Source: Epiperipatus broadwayi
Taxonomy: Eukaryota > Onychophora > Udeonychophora > Euonychophora > Peripatidae
Direction of reading: 5' to 3'
Assembly (NCBI GenBank): GCA_028023455.1
Contig: JAQFVV010000229.1
Location: 434,501-498,500 of the forward strand
Length of the DNA stretch: 64,000 nucleotides
A program made the position numbers and the translations under genes. The number at the start of each line of letters is the position of its first letter. Positions within the stretch are counted from its first letter, which is position 1. This document shows positions 13,258 to 25,104 of the stretch, one piece after another. The notes under the pieces are model-generated. The model searched no databases and was not told the origin of the DNA. It worked only from the letters and a program-made list of their open reading frames with translations.

Positions 13258-13410
13258 CATCATCATCATCCATTGTGATCACAGTAAATAAATTTTTCCA
13301 TATTGTGATGTGATGTGATGTATTGTGGCTTCTCCTTAAACGAAGTCAAGAATATCTCAGCAATTATGCCCAGATAAACCTGTTAACCACTTTATTTTCC
13401 ATTCCCCACT
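13258..13410 (-). mobile_element. LINE 3' UTR with microsatellite tail
   Basis: On the minus strand this follows the LINE frame. It contains repeated ATCAC units (13307-13325) and ends in a GATGATGATGATGG tail at about 13258-13271. Short simple-repeat tails in place of poly-A are typical of several LINE clades. Confidence 0.65.
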
Positions 13411-13827
13411 CTAAATTTTCCCATATTCTGCTCCATCCCATTTCCACAACATAATCTTTGTCAACTCTATAATCTTTATATCTAAATCCCTTTTATCTTT
13501 TCCCAAACCCAGCATAAAAACCAATAATTCACTTTCTGTATAATCACTTTTTTTATATTTATTCTTCCATAACTTCATTATATGTACCCTTTCTGTTTTC
13601 AAGCATTTACATTCAATTAACAAATGCCTAATATTTTCTATTCCTTCCTTACATAATTTACAAAATAAATCATCCATTTTTTTCCATTTACATGTATATT
13701 CTCTTGTAGCTAAAGATCCCGTTTGAGCCTTAAATAATAAACTACTTTCCTTACTATTATCATATATTAACTCACACCTAATATTTTGTTTATTTCTATA
13801 TATATTTAAACTCTTTTTATTCTCCAT
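13411..13827 (-). pseudogene. LINE ORF2 C-terminus (5'-truncated non-LTR retrotransposon)
   Basis: A 138-codon open frame on the minus strand has the layout of the region after reverse transcriptase in many LINE ORF2 proteins. It starts with an EN-K-SLxxYR-like segment (MENKKSLNIYRNKQ), then LLFKAQTGSLATREY, then a zinc-knuckle-like CKLCKEGIENIRHLLIEC in which C-x2-C and H-x4-C are intact, and ends in a W-rich tail (MLWKWDG). The frame reads on for a few codons upstream (DWRNS) before stops, so the start codon is internal to the original protein. RT and endonuclease domains are absent. 5' truncation is the usual outcome of target-primed insertion. The clade is not certain. Confidence 0.75.
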
Positions 13828-13904
13828 ACTATTTCTCCAATCTCTCTAACTCCCTATTCTTTATTAATAAATCTATTCTTTTATAGATTGAGTGTCCAGT
13901 ACAA

Positions 13905-13921
13905 TATATATATATATATAT
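13905..13921. repeat. (TA)n microsatellite
   Basis: A short pure TA run just upstream of the LINE fragment and next to the ribozyme-like motif. Confidence 0.8.
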
Positions 13922-13965
13922 AAAATACATATTTTGCGGGTTCATCCATGTTAAAAACTTTTAAT

Positions 13966-14018
13966 ATCAATATACTGACGTTTCGACTTGGTCACACAAG
14001 CCATCCACAGAGTTATAA
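13966..14018 (-). ncRNA. Possible degenerate hammerhead-type motif of a Penelope-like element
   Basis: On the minus strand the sequence reads CTGTGGATGGCTTGTGTGAC then CAAGTCGAAACGTCAG. CGAAAC is the second half of a hammerhead core, CTTG/CAAG could form helix II, and the CTGxxGATG start is near the CUGAUGA consensus but not a match. Hammerhead motifs are known in the pseudo-LTRs of Penelope-like elements, and Penelope-like sequence lies 0.4-2 kb away. The core mismatch makes activity doubtful. Confidence 0.3.
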
Positions 14019-14103
14019 AAAGGTAGAAAGATGGTTGTAGAGCTATATATATATATATGAAAAGAAAATTACCGTTGACACTAACTGAAATAATACTACA
14101 AAT

Positions 14104-14370
14104 ATATAAACCATTATACAATTATAAATATTCAATAACACCCTCTGTTTAAAAGTCTATATCTCAATAAAAGCGACATTTAAAATGATACCACTTTGAT
14201 GTTATCTAAAATTTCTTGCTCTGTGTTTAAGTTGGTTTGAATTTCAATATTTAACATTGTTTAGCATACAACTTGAAAGTGGTATCATTTTGAATGTCGC
14301 TATTATTGAGATATAGACTTTTAAACAGAGGGTGTTACTGGATATTTGTAATTGTATAATGGTTTATATA
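14104..14370. mobile_element. 267-bp foldback (MITE-like) element
   Basis: The left arm 14104-14196 and right arm 14274-14370 are near-perfect reverse complements. Both carry AAACCATTATACAATTA, ACACCCTCTGTTTAAAAGTC and TATCTCAATA, and the loop is ~77 bp. The ends lie in TATA, consistent with TA target-site use. No coding capacity. Superfamily not identified. Confidence 0.85.
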
Positions 14371-14429
14371 TATGTATATGGAATCTTTTATATAAATATA
14401 TAATATATATATATATATATGTATATGGA

Positions 14430-14534
14430 ATCTTTTAGTTAAATATTAATAAATACAGTAATCAAAGTATAATCGTCACTTAGGATGCTTTCAACTATCC
14501 TCGTAGTCTTTGTAATCAAAAATGTTAAAAAGTA
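14430..14534 (-). mobile_element. Penelope-like 3' UTR, inverted half (left)
   Basis: Shares CACTTAGRAxGCxTTTCAACTAT and TAGTCTTTGT with the minus-strand arm at 32880-32930. The Tigger element is inserted immediately after it. Confidence 0.6.
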
Positions 14535-14643
14535 CACCTGGGTCTCATTTTATGCATATTTATTTAATGCAATTTTGAAGTTATGCGATTCATGTTTCTT
14601 CTTAATATTTTTGTATGCGTTTTTTTTTATGCATTAACATTGT

Positions 14644-14757
14644 ATTAGATCGGAAGTCAAACTCCGATAATGCACTGTTACTTTAAATAATAAATTTCAT
14701 GCACTTACATCATATTTAAAGTAATAACACATTATTGGAATTCGACTTTCATCTTAA
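14644..14757. repeat. Foldback nested within the Tigger element
   Basis: The left half (AAGTCAAACTCCGATAATGC, then GTTACTTTAAATA) is the imperfect reverse complement of the right half (TATTTAAAGTAATAACACA, then TTGGAATTCGACTTT). The loop is ~25 bp. Confidence 0.7.
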
Positions 14758-15204
14758 TAATTTCAATATTTTCAGTGCTTTATAATAGTAAGATTTTATG
14801 CAATAATGAAATTAAAATCATGATTTCCACATTTTATGTACACACATTAAATTTTACAAGATTATAATGTAAATTTGTTCAAACATTGTGCATGTTAATT
14901 TTGCATTTTAAATCACATTCTGTTTTTGCTTTTTAAAAAATAACATGATCAATTATTAATCATTTAGTGTCCACAAGTTTATTTTTAAAAGGTGAGTAAT
15001 AGCAGTGGGCACAATTAAATTTGACAATTAAAAATTAAAATCTGATTTTTAATTGTAATTAACAATTAAAAAATTACTTAAGGCGACCTGAAATTAATGT
15101 GATGTGAAACAAAACATGATTTTTAAACGGAATTGAAAATTAAAAAATTAAAGACAAAAATAAGAATTTAATTTTTAGTTGTTAGTTTTAATTAATTTTT
15201 TTCC

Positions 15205-15558
15205 AGCAGTGTAAAAAAAGGTAATGAAACAGAAGTGGAACCTGTTCCTTTCACTACAAAAATGATTCGAGAAGGTCTTCAACTTTCTAATCAGATGGAA
15301 AATTATTTTCTTATTAATGACACTAATCACGAACATGCTCTTAAATTCCAACAAGAGCTAAATGGTTGTATGTCTGGATATCGCGAGCTTCATAAACAAT
15401 TAATAAAATCATCATCTCAAAGATTAATTACTAATTACGTTGTCACCAGAAAACCATTAACACGACATGAGAGTGAAGTTGGCGCTAGTTGTATTTCCTC
15501 TTGTGAAGAATCTGATTTTTTACCAATTATGCAAACAAACCTGTTTATGGGCAAATAG
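15205..15558 (+). pseudogene. C-terminal fragment of a Tigger-type transposase
   Basis: The frame runs from about 15205 to the TAG at 15556-15558 (residues EVEPVPFTTKMIREGLQ onward). Its helical pattern (REGLQLSNQMENYFL, then ALKFQQELNGCMSGYRELHK) resembles the C-terminal part of pogo/Tigger DDE transposases, after the catalytic core. The HTH DNA-binding and DDE domains are missing, removed by an internal deletion. The first ATG-like start would be arbitrary. Identity rests on resemblance plus the TA-flanked inverted ends of the host element. Confidence 0.6.
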
Positions 15559-15902
15559 TGATAATAATTAAAATGTGCATAAAAAATGTAAATTACTGTA
15601 CTGTAAATTATGCATAAAAATATATTGTTTTGAATAAAATTAAATATTATAGTTAAAAAAAGTTTGTCTTGTATCAATTTTTTTCAAATTTGAAATTTTT
15701 TATTAGTCATATTTTATTTCCTTATTTTTTTGCGCGAATTTTAAAGTAATTTTACATTGGTGCTTTGCTTTTATGTGATTTTTGAAAAATCACAGTCCAT
15801 ATCCCCCCCTTTTCAAGGTAAGTTACGTCTATTTTTGTGTGATTTCTTTTGCACGTGTTTTCTGAGAAACTAATCTATCACGTAAAATGAGACCCAAGTG
15901 TA

Positions 15903-16083
15903 CAAAAAATATAATCATCACTTAGGAGCACTTTCAATGAAGTGACGATTATGTTTTTTGTATTTTTCAAAATTTTTGATTATTGTATTTACTAATATTT
16001 AATTATAAAATTCCGTATATTGCTTTGAAGAAATACAGACATCGATTTATAATATTATATATATATTATACCTAAGCCCTTTT
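15903..16083 (+). mobile_element. Penelope-like 3' UTR, + half
   Basis: GAAGAAATACAGACATCGATTT and the following TAATATTATATATATA match 33674-33716, the 3' end of the + strand Penelope-like half. It runs into the assembly gap. With 14430-14534 it forms a second head-to-head pair, split by Tigger. Confidence 0.65.
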
Positions 16084-16583
16084 NNNNNNNNNNNNNNNNN
16101 NNNNNNNNNNNNNNNNNNNNNNNNNNNNNNNNNNNNNNNNNNNNNNNNNNNNNNNNNNNNNNNNNNNNNNNNNNNNNNNNNNNNNNNNNNNNNNNNNNNN
16201 NNNNNNNNNNNNNNNNNNNNNNNNNNNNNNNNNNNNNNNNNNNNNNNNNNNNNNNNNNNNNNNNNNNNNNNNNNNNNNNNNNNNNNNNNNNNNNNNNNNN
16301 NNNNNNNNNNNNNNNNNNNNNNNNNNNNNNNNNNNNNNNNNNNNNNNNNNNNNNNNNNNNNNNNNNNNNNNNNNNNNNNNNNNNNNNNNNNNNNNNNNNN
16401 NNNNNNNNNNNNNNNNNNNNNNNNNNNNNNNNNNNNNNNNNNNNNNNNNNNNNNNNNNNNNNNNNNNNNNNNNNNNNNNNNNNNNNNNNNNNNNNNNNNN
16501 NNNNNNNNNNNNNNNNNNNNNNNNNNNNNNNNNNNNNNNNNNNNNNNNNNNNNNNNNNNNNNNNNNNNNNNNNNNNNNNNNNN
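16084..16583. other. Assembly gap (500 N)
   Basis: Exactly 500 Ns, which usually means a gap of unknown length. It lies at the left end of the tandem retrotransposon array, inside the last LTR copy. The true array may be longer. Confidence 0.98.
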
Positions 16584-17023
16584 TATAAAATTTCGAAGAA
16601 ATAATTTAAGAAAAAATATAGAAATAAATACAATTCTCAACATCACATAATATTTACTATTTAAATACATTACACTAAATTTTATCATTTAATATAGTTT
16701 ATAAATATTAAATACTATATAATATTAATTTATTCTAAGTTTTAAAGTTATTAAAATTGACTTATTAAATATATTTTTATTATGATAGCTGTGTTATTTT
16801 AATATGGCCAGCTTTTACAACCATATGAGTAATTCTTTAATCTTTATTTAACTAATTTTTTAAATGATTTTACGTATCAGCTATTAGCTTTAGCTTTAAA
16901 TTGAACATTACAGACTCTATAAATTTAATATATTCAATACATCAATAAATATATTCTCAAATTTAAAATTTTTTAGTAATTGACCATTATAACTATTTCT
17001 AATGACCTATAGAAAAGGGTACA
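16584..17023 (-). mobile_element. LTR copy, downstream (3') end of array, truncated by gap
   Basis: 440 bp that recur at 24470-24905 and 32367-32802. All three copies stop matching at the same base, GGGTACA on the + strand (TGTACCC on the minus strand), which fixes the LTR 5' edge. The rest of this copy would be in the gap. Confidence 0.8.
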
Positions 17024-17027
17024 ATAA

Positions 17028-17038
17028 CCTCCCCCCTC
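17028..17038 (-). promoter_or_regulatory. Polypurine tract, unit 1
   Basis: On the minus strand, a GAGGGGGGAGGTTATTG-type run sits directly before the LTR start. It is the expected primer site for plus-strand DNA synthesis in LTR elements. The tract here has one more G than in unit 2. Confidence 0.75.
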
Positions 17039-17239
17039 GAATTAAAAAAATTTTAAATTAAACTTCTGTTTTTTTAATGTCTACCTCATTCATTGACATT
17101 TAACCTCTTTATCATATACCATGATTGAATTCAACCTTATATCACTAAATGAAAACTATACAGCTCTCAATACAAATTTCACATATTATTTAACTATTAT
17201 ATGCAAAGTTTTAACTGATATTAAATACTATATCTCAGA

Positions 17240-19612
17240 TGGGTATGGGATCAAGCTTCTCACATTGTATGTCCCTTTCTCCCCCTCTGGTGTAGTTAAT
17301 ATAAAGCGTTCTCTCCCTACCTTTCGACAAATTTCACATGGACCCTGTTAGTTTAACTTCTTATCAGTGGATTTCATATTAGGTCTCTTTAAGATCGTGG
17401 TAACCCCACTAGTAGAGGGTTGATTACTTTGGGTTTCTACTCTATTCCTAGAATGATTAAATTGAACTGTTTTTCTATTATAGGGGGATACCCTATCCCT
17501 ATCTCTATGGTTATATTTTCTTTTAAAATTTGTTTGGGAACCTAGGGTTATTATGATTAACATTAATATTTGATAATGGATAAGCTAGGTCAGTCTCTGT
17601 TAGACTTATATCTACCATCCAGAGATGCTTCCGTAATCTCTAGCGCATCCAATATTTCTGATACTTCCTCTATGGAATACCTATCAGCTGCAATCAAAAG
17701 TTGCTCCACATTCCGAGGAGTAAGTTGTGTCTCACTATTCTAATTATTTGTCCTTCTGACAATGGACAATGCCGTGAGCGTTTTTAACCTGACAGCCTGG
17801 CTTCTAAAGAAGCTGGTATAGCTACCTTTACTGGAGTGATATTTCTCCTGTGTAATTTGAAACCTAATGCTGTCCTGTTTATCAGCATTCCAAAAACTTG
17901 CTGTTATTAAAAATCAGAAATCCCCATAAGTACACGGCCTTTCGAACAACGACTGCCACCAGTCTTTGGCAGTCCCCCCTAAATGGTTGCTACAAATAGC
18001 CAATTTTTTTCTTTCGGTCAATGCACATATCGAAGAGCTCCTCTGGGCTATTGAGAAACTCCAACGGGTTTTCTGCAAAATCTCCTCGAGCGGCTTAACT
18101 CTTATGAATCTTAAGGCCATTGAACTATTTGACCCCCCTTCATAATTAATACTTTCTCTAATGGGTTGAATATCTACTTGCTTAACATCAGTATGTTCTA
18201 CATGGGCCGATTTTCATTTTTTTCTAAGAATTCTATCTTACTTATTGAGGATGGAACTTTCTTTTTTCCTCGAACCTGTTATACAATACTCTTTCCCTAT
18301 CTAAATTCCTCGTTTGGTCATCTATAGTCTTCATTTCTTCGATTTGTTTATAGACTTGTTGGAATCTCTCCTCAAAGTTGACTTGCCCTATTGCTTGTTC
18401 TATGTATGTTTTTGCTCTTTTCTGAACTCATCTAAATTTCGTTCTACTAAGTCTTGATATTCATGGTTATTTTTTTCTAATTGTTGAGCTTGCTCTCTTA
18501 CATCTTTTTGCAATTTTTTCATATTTTCCCCAAGCTTTGACCTAAATTTATGTTCTTCACCCTTTTGTATCTCCCCCCAGATCCTGCAATTTTTCACCCA
18601 AAACCTGCTCTATCTCTGCCTTGCTTTCCATTCTGTCTTGCACTACTAAGTCCCTAAACCTTTCAATTATATCTTGCTCAACTTCGTTCTTTATCACTAT
18701 TCTATTTTGTAATATCTCTTCTTTTATAACAATAAAACTTTTCGTCTATCTGCTCTATACGCTCCTGTATCTCATCAATCCTATGTTCTACCTTTATTTC
18801 ATTATCACTAATCTTTTGATTCAATCTATCACTATTGACTTGACATTGGTTGATTGAATCCTCTATTTGTTTTTTCAACCCTTTGATAGTCATTTCGGAA
18901 AATTCCTCAAATTGATTTTTTAATAAATCTTGATTTTTAGATCTCCATGTTCTCTACCTCATGCTTTAAGGATTCAAAGGTCCTTTCGTTATTATCTAGT
19001 CTTATTTCTATTTGATTAAATTTATCTTGCACTTCTTCTTTAAGGTCCTCTACCTTTTGGAAGGTCTCCTTAAATTTAATCTCTAGATTTTCGTTGGTTT
19101 TGTGCAAACTTTCACTAAGAATATCTAATTTTACCTTATTATCCTTTGCATTCTGAATTATACTGTCATTTAGATCTTTAAACTTTATATCACTATCTTT
19201 GTTAAAACTATCAAACTTTATATTATTCTTATTTATGCTTTCCTGAAGAGCATCAAACTTTCTGTCATTTTTATTCATGTTTTCCTGAAGAGCTTTAAAC
19301 ATTATATCACTATCTTTTTTATTACTGTCATTACTTTTATTTATGTTTTCCTGAAGATTTTTAAACATTTGGAATATTTGAGCCGTTGAGATACTCTCTA
19401 CTTCCTTTCCAGGCACTTTTACCTCATTTGTCTCTACTTCACTTTTCATCACCTCTTTCTCCCCTTCTTCTATTTTATTCTCTGCGACATGAGTATCCTC
19501 TACCCAACATTTCTATTTCACCTAAGTTCTCACATTCTTTTTCCTCCACATAATCATCATCAACCACGAACTCAGACAGTTCCATTTCTACATTACTATC
19601 TGGGTTATCCAT
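17240..19612 (-). pseudogene. Gag, array unit 1 (multiply frameshifted)
   Basis: Same protein as 25105-27480, read from the ATG at 19612 on the minus strand. It is broken into pieces: coiled coil 19452-18937, then 18893-18702 and 18597-18400, capsid-like 18120-17914, and tail near 17240-17350. Differences from unit 2 are mostly single extra bases in homopolymers (CCC for CC near 19503, CCCCCC for CCCCC near 18578, TTTTTT for TTTT near 18264) plus a 2-bp loss near 18030. This pattern, next to an assembly gap, fits consensus sequencing errors as well as true decay. The TGA codons that end the first frame and interrupt the capsid region are the same as in unit 2. Confidence 0.8.
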
Positions 19613-22600
19613 TTTTATAGTAATATTATTTTTCAAAATCTAGTATTATAATATGTTTCTAATAAATTTTCATAAGTAAATCCCCTACCAGCTTCTTCTA
19701 TTTCCCTACAATCATCACCTCCAATATCTATGGACAGTATCTCCTTTCCTCATAACATTTCATCTTAATAACAATAACAATAATTTAAAATCATGTGCAT
19801 AACATCATTCCCTACATGCATGATTCACAGATATTTTTGCACGTTTTAAAGCATTTCATATATCTTTTTAATACTTCACCAATTGACATGGTCATAATAA
19901 ATATCCAAACAATCATTAGCCACATATGCATATTTTAAAATTTTGTTTATCAGGTATTTTATAATAATAGTAGTATTATATTTTAAACAATCAGATCATC
20001 CACCACTTATAATTGTAACTGTTTTAATCATGAACACTTAATTCTATAATAATTAAATTCTAATAATTATTTCTATAATAAAATATTAAATTTATCACAT
20101 TGCTATTGATTAAATATAATGCCCCTACTAACACATCTCAGGCCCCTAGAGTTGGCATGTCATAGTCTACTTAATTAACCTTCCCATTCTATGTAAGCCT
20201 ATTATACTCTCCCCATTTTAATAATCGGGCCAACACGTTGTCTTATATATTCTCTAACCGTGCCCACCGTCGACCTCGCACCTCCACTTACAAATAAATA
20301 GATTACTATATTTAACATCACCGGGTTCTAGCTCTAATAATTAAATATTATATTAATATGTGTTTTACTAGCTCAAATTTCTTAAAAAATTAACTTAGGT
20401 TCTGTTTTAAAGTAAATTAACACAAAGATTTAATGTATTCATGAGACGAGAAGTGGAAATACGAGTTGGCAAGGTAGATCACATTGTGGCATAAGAACAC
20501 TATTCCCCCCTTTATACTATGATTTCAAATAATAACTACATAGTATTCTTATGACTTTCGCAACGTCTACTTACTAAGACTCATTTAATAACTATAATAT
20601 TAATTCTGTTATCTTTAATAATAATAATCATCATCTAGCTCAATAAATTATAATCTCAGGTTCTTAATCTTTATTTATACTTCAACAAAATGCGGTAGCA
20701 CATATGGTAAAGGATTTTATGCCATATCTACTACACTGCAATTAATAACAATAATGATTACAATCTTTCTTACTTAATCAAATTGGTATAAATTTCTTTT
20801 ATTGCAAATTTATTACCATAATAAATCAATCAATATCAATATCATCTTTTGTCTTTAAACAATAAAGTAAACTAAGAAGTGGTAGTGTTTAGATAATCTG
20901 ATAAATAAAGTAAGTGGCAATTAATAGCATATAATTTATCAAAATATTAGGATAGTGGATTTATGACCAATAACTTAATGCAATTTTATAATTACTTAAT
21001 TATAAGAACATCAATAATAATTAAGATTAAACATATTTTTAGTTATCTTTTGTGCAAAATGTACTTCAGTGGTTGTGAAAACATTCTGTGAATTTGTACC
21101 ATGATGTAGTGAAAACAATACCCAGACACAAGTTTTAATAAAACAAATTTAACAAAGTTTATTAACATCAAATAAATTTAAGTAAAATAAAACAAATCTA
21201 TTTACATCTTATTTACAACGGATATCCTTCTTTCCTTACACATGACAAATGTTAATTCTACAATTTTGTACTTCTTTATAGTTAATCCAATCATTATACA
21301 TTTTAAAATTATTTTAGCTATTTTCTTTAGGTTTATCACACTATTTATTTGAATTACTTATGGGTAACAACATTTTTTACCTTTTAAATATACTAAATTT
21401 ACAATATTCTAAATTATTTTTGTGGATCAATATTTTATAACGTCACACTTTATAATCAATATAGTCTTAAAAAAAAAATTTACATTTCTTGTTACTTTAA
21501 ACAAATTGCACAGCATATTATTAAATATTATGATCAACTTTAATGTTTGTTCTCCCATGCTCATATAAATTATAATGCGTTTTTTTGTATAAGCCATACT
21601 CCTGTATAATATTATAATGTGTTTAAATATCACCTTGTTACAATTTCAAATATATGATAATAATTATCGAGTGTTATAGTATTTTTAAATATGCAATATT
21701 TATCTCTTTAAAATATAATCAATAATAAAAAGAGCGTGAAAATATATTTTAATATTTTGTATATTCTCATTTGATATACTTTTACAAAAATTATAGTTTA
21801 TTTCTAAATTAAAACGATTCTATAACTTCTTCCATTATTTAGGACATCTGTATCTTTCTTTCAATGGTTATAATCTATTCTTAGTTAACTCTTAACTATT
21901 CTTATTCCAAGTAAAATCATAACATACTTTCTAAAATATTTATTGTTTTCCCTTCAATAAAACTTATCATATACGATGTAGTAGCACGAAATACAAATTA
22001 AGATAGCGAAAGATGTATAGGATATTGGGAAGAAAGATGGATAACTTGTCTTCAATAATACTCTAAGAATGCATGGAACAGTGTGAACAGGTTCGACATT
22101 TATTGTCTATTAACCCTTAAGATAAGAAAGTGATGTGGTAGCTATTTATTCAGCTTTACCAACCATCAAGTACAACTCACGCGAAATATAAGATAGCACT
22201 GTCCAAGACAACATGTGTATCAGTCGTAGGGCTACATTAAGTACGCTGATTATCACCTATAAAACGAAATGTGGATCAGCCATAGGTCTATGTTAACTAT
22301 GCTGATTCTCTCACAAAACTACTTATTTCCATTCCCTGTATCATCCTAGATTTTCATACGTCATCTTGGTTTCCAAATCACCCCTGTACTCCCAAGTCAC
22401 TACTTAAATTATCTCTCTAGATTTTCACTATATCAAGCATCGATAAAATACGAACAACTTTTTAAAAAAAACAACAAACAAGATTCGCTACTATAAAATC
22501 ATTTCTCTATCCCTTAAGAATAATTTATCTCGCTTTATAACACTGTATGTTCATTACTTACATTTTTGTTAAAACAATATTCAAACATCCCAATAGGAAA

Positions 22601-24905
22601 AATCAATAGAAAATGTAATATAATCATTGATTATATTAAATTATTATTTATCAACAAATAAAATGACTATCGTATGCATATTTTCAAAAATCTAATTACA
22701 TCTCAAAATGTTTCAATGTGTTGTTTTAAATGCGTTTTACAATAATAATAATAATAATAAGAATAATAAAAACTTTTTCACTACATTCATTCAATTTTCG
22801 GCTGATCTAAATAAATAAAACATACATTATATCATCAATAATTATAAATGTTACCAAAATAATTGTCATCTTCGGATCAGGCTTTGCAGTAGGCTTCTTT
22901 TCCTTCGAGCATTGCAAACATACAATTACACACATATACAATTTTATTAAAAGACATTCAAACTCAAAAAATAAAATTATTTCATATAATATTATATATC
23001 CCAAATTAATGTATTTGTTTTCCTATAACTATTTGAAACTTATTGCTTATAATAATAATATTAAAAAAATAATTCAAACCATATCAAATATTTTCTGACG
23101 GTAAATCTTGTTTAGTCCCATAATATTTATTTTCTTCTTTTATCTGAATGTTCTTCTTTAGGATTATTAAAGTTTTAAAAATTAACTTGGTTTCTTTAAT
23201 AAACTTGTTTAGACAATTTTTTAATTTTAGCTTTTAGCATCAGATTATTAAAATATTTTTAGTTATTTATCCCTTAAAGTTTTAAATGCGTTCTGGCAAA
23301 TATTCCCTCGGCGCGTCGATGCATCTTTCTCCTTTTTATTAGACTACGAATATTTAATACTTTAGGTACCAATTGCGTTTTATTGATTCAATATTTTTTT
23401 TATATTCCTCTTCCGTATTTTCTTTATACAAATATTTCTCTTTAGCAAGCTTTATTTCATTCATTCTTAATTTTATGTACATTATTTTTTGATCTTTAAC
23501 TATATATATATATATATTTTTTCTAGAGTATACTTCTTTTTCGGGTCATCTTAAAGAAAGCAATTCCAATAATTTTAATTTTAAAATTATATTTGTCCAT
23601 TTATTCTTAGATGAATCATAATGATTTTTATATTTTATTCTCTTTCTGAACTTTGCGCACAATGTCTTTTCATCTATATTACAATCGTAAAAGCAGTTTT
23701 CCTTTAGATACACTATATAAGCGGTATCAATGAACAATATAAACAATTTTGAAATACTATAAACTTTAAAACTGGTTTTAAAGAATCTATCCATATTTTT
23801 TTTTTTTACTGAAAATTCCGATTGTACTTCTATAGAATTCACTGGTAGGTTCGATTAAGTTAGTGATACATAATTTATGAAAACTTTAAAAATATTTATT
23901 TTAAGACTCTCTCTATGATTTTAAAAATTGTCAGTTAATTTGTTCTAATGATATTATTAGAATTATATTGAAAAAATTGACTAAATTGGAGAAAAGAAAT
24001 TATTAGAGAGCTCAAATTTTTTACCTCTTCACTCGAGTCTGTCAATTCTTGTTCTCCCCGATTATACAAATAATTGGCGCGATTTTTGTTGTCTGCCCAG
24101 ATCTATCTTTTTATTGGTCAGCCCCTACTTTGGTTTGTAAACATTTTCTCAAGTTTTAAAATGATGACGTAATAGACTTAAATAATATTAATCTATTATT
24201 ATTTTTAAATTAATTTAAACACTTTTAAAATAATTTTCAAAACAGTATTTAATAAAATTATTCATTACTTATTTTTATTATGATGTTTAATAAATTCCAT
24301 CCATTTCTACTATAATATTATTTAAATACTTTAAAATATTGGTATTAATTGAAACAAGTGCTTGTATAAAAATATTCCAGACAATTACGTAATCGTTTCC
24401 GGTATTTTGTCTATTTTTGTCTGTCTTATTAAATTTACTGCACTTATATTATATAAAAAAAAAATTTTATATAAAATTTTGAAGAAATAATTTAGAAAAA
24501 ATATAGAAATAAATACAATTCTCAACATCATAATATTTACTATTTAAATACATTACACTAAATTTTATCATTTAATATAGTTTATAAATATTAAATACTA
24601 TATAATATTAATTTATTCTAAGTTTTAAAGTTATTAAAATTGACTTATTAAATATATTTTTATTATTGATAGCTGTGTTATTTTAATATGGCCAGCTTTT
24701 ACAACCATATGAGTAATTCTTTAATCTTTATTTAACTAATTTTTTAAATGATTTTACGTATCAGGTATTTGCTTTAGCTTTAAATTGAACTTTACAGACT
24801 CTATAAATTTAATATATTCAATACATCAATAAATATATTCTCAAATTTAAAATTTTTTAGTAATTGACCATTATAACTATTTCTTGACCTATAGAAAAGG
24901 GTACA
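19613..24905 (-). mobile_element. Leader and LTR of array unit 1
   Basis: 5.3 kb of A+T-rich DNA upstream of gag on the minus strand, nearly identical to 27481-32802. It carries a GCCCGATTATT-type motif at about 20226-20246 next to AACACGTTG, a TTTATT (AATAAA on the minus strand) at 21158-21163, an internal ~60-bp doubling at 22205-22320 and an (AAT)n run at 22740. Small frames of 68, 65 and 98 codons (21427-21633, 22807-23004, 23546-23842) recur in unit 2. The LTR/leader boundary cannot be read from a tandem array. Confidence 0.65.
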
Positions 24906-24909
24906 ATAA

Positions 24910-24920
24910 CCTCCCCCTTC
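24910..24920 (-). promoter_or_regulatory. Polypurine tract, unit 2
   Basis: Minus strand GAAGGGGGAGG, followed by TTAT and the LTR start TGTACCC at 24905. Confidence 0.8.
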
Positions 24921-25104
24921 GAATTAAAAAATTTTAAATTAAACTTCTGTTTTAATGTCTACCTCATTCATTGACATTTAACCTCTTTATCATATACCAT
25001 GATTGAATTCAACCTTATATCACTAAATGAAAACTATACTGCTCTCAATACAAATTCACATATTATTTAACTATTATATGCAAAGTTTTAACTGATATTA
25101 AATA

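Larger units (their letters stand above)
14535..15900 (+). mobile_element. Tigger/pogo-like DNA transposon, internally deleted
   Basis: The ends are inverted repeats. The left reads CACCTGGGTCTCATTTTATG; the right, in reverse complement, reads CACTTGGGTCTCATTTTACG. Both sit inside a TA dinucleotide (14533-14534 and 15901-15902), the target-site duplication expected of Tc1/mariner/pogo elements. At 1366 bp it is about half the usual length. Only a C-terminal transposase piece remains (15205-15558). A foldback at about 14644-14757 lies inside it. It has inserted into Penelope-like 3' sequence, which continues on both sides. Confidence 0.8.
16584..24469 (-). mobile_element. Gag-only LTR retrotransposon, array unit 1
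   Basis: The first of two direct ~7.89 kb units. Offsets to unit 2 are 7886 at this edge and 7896-7897 for internal landmarks. Minus-strand order: LTR start TGTACCC at 24905 (shared with unit 2), long AT-rich leader, frameshifted gag 19612-17240, tail, polypurine tract 17028-17038, LTR start at 17023, then partial LTR to the gap. Identity to unit 2 is very high, so the duplication is recent. It lacks a 31-bp stretch present in unit 2 near 28355. No pol domains. Confidence 0.85.

Noticed and set aside
16047-16688. Long frames (192-213 codons) spanning the N run
   Set aside because: They consist almost entirely of unknown bases.
22205-22320. Doubled ATCAG...CTGAT motif as a tRNA-like or CRISPR-like repeat
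   Set aside because: Only two imperfect copies inside the retroelement leader; no spacer array.
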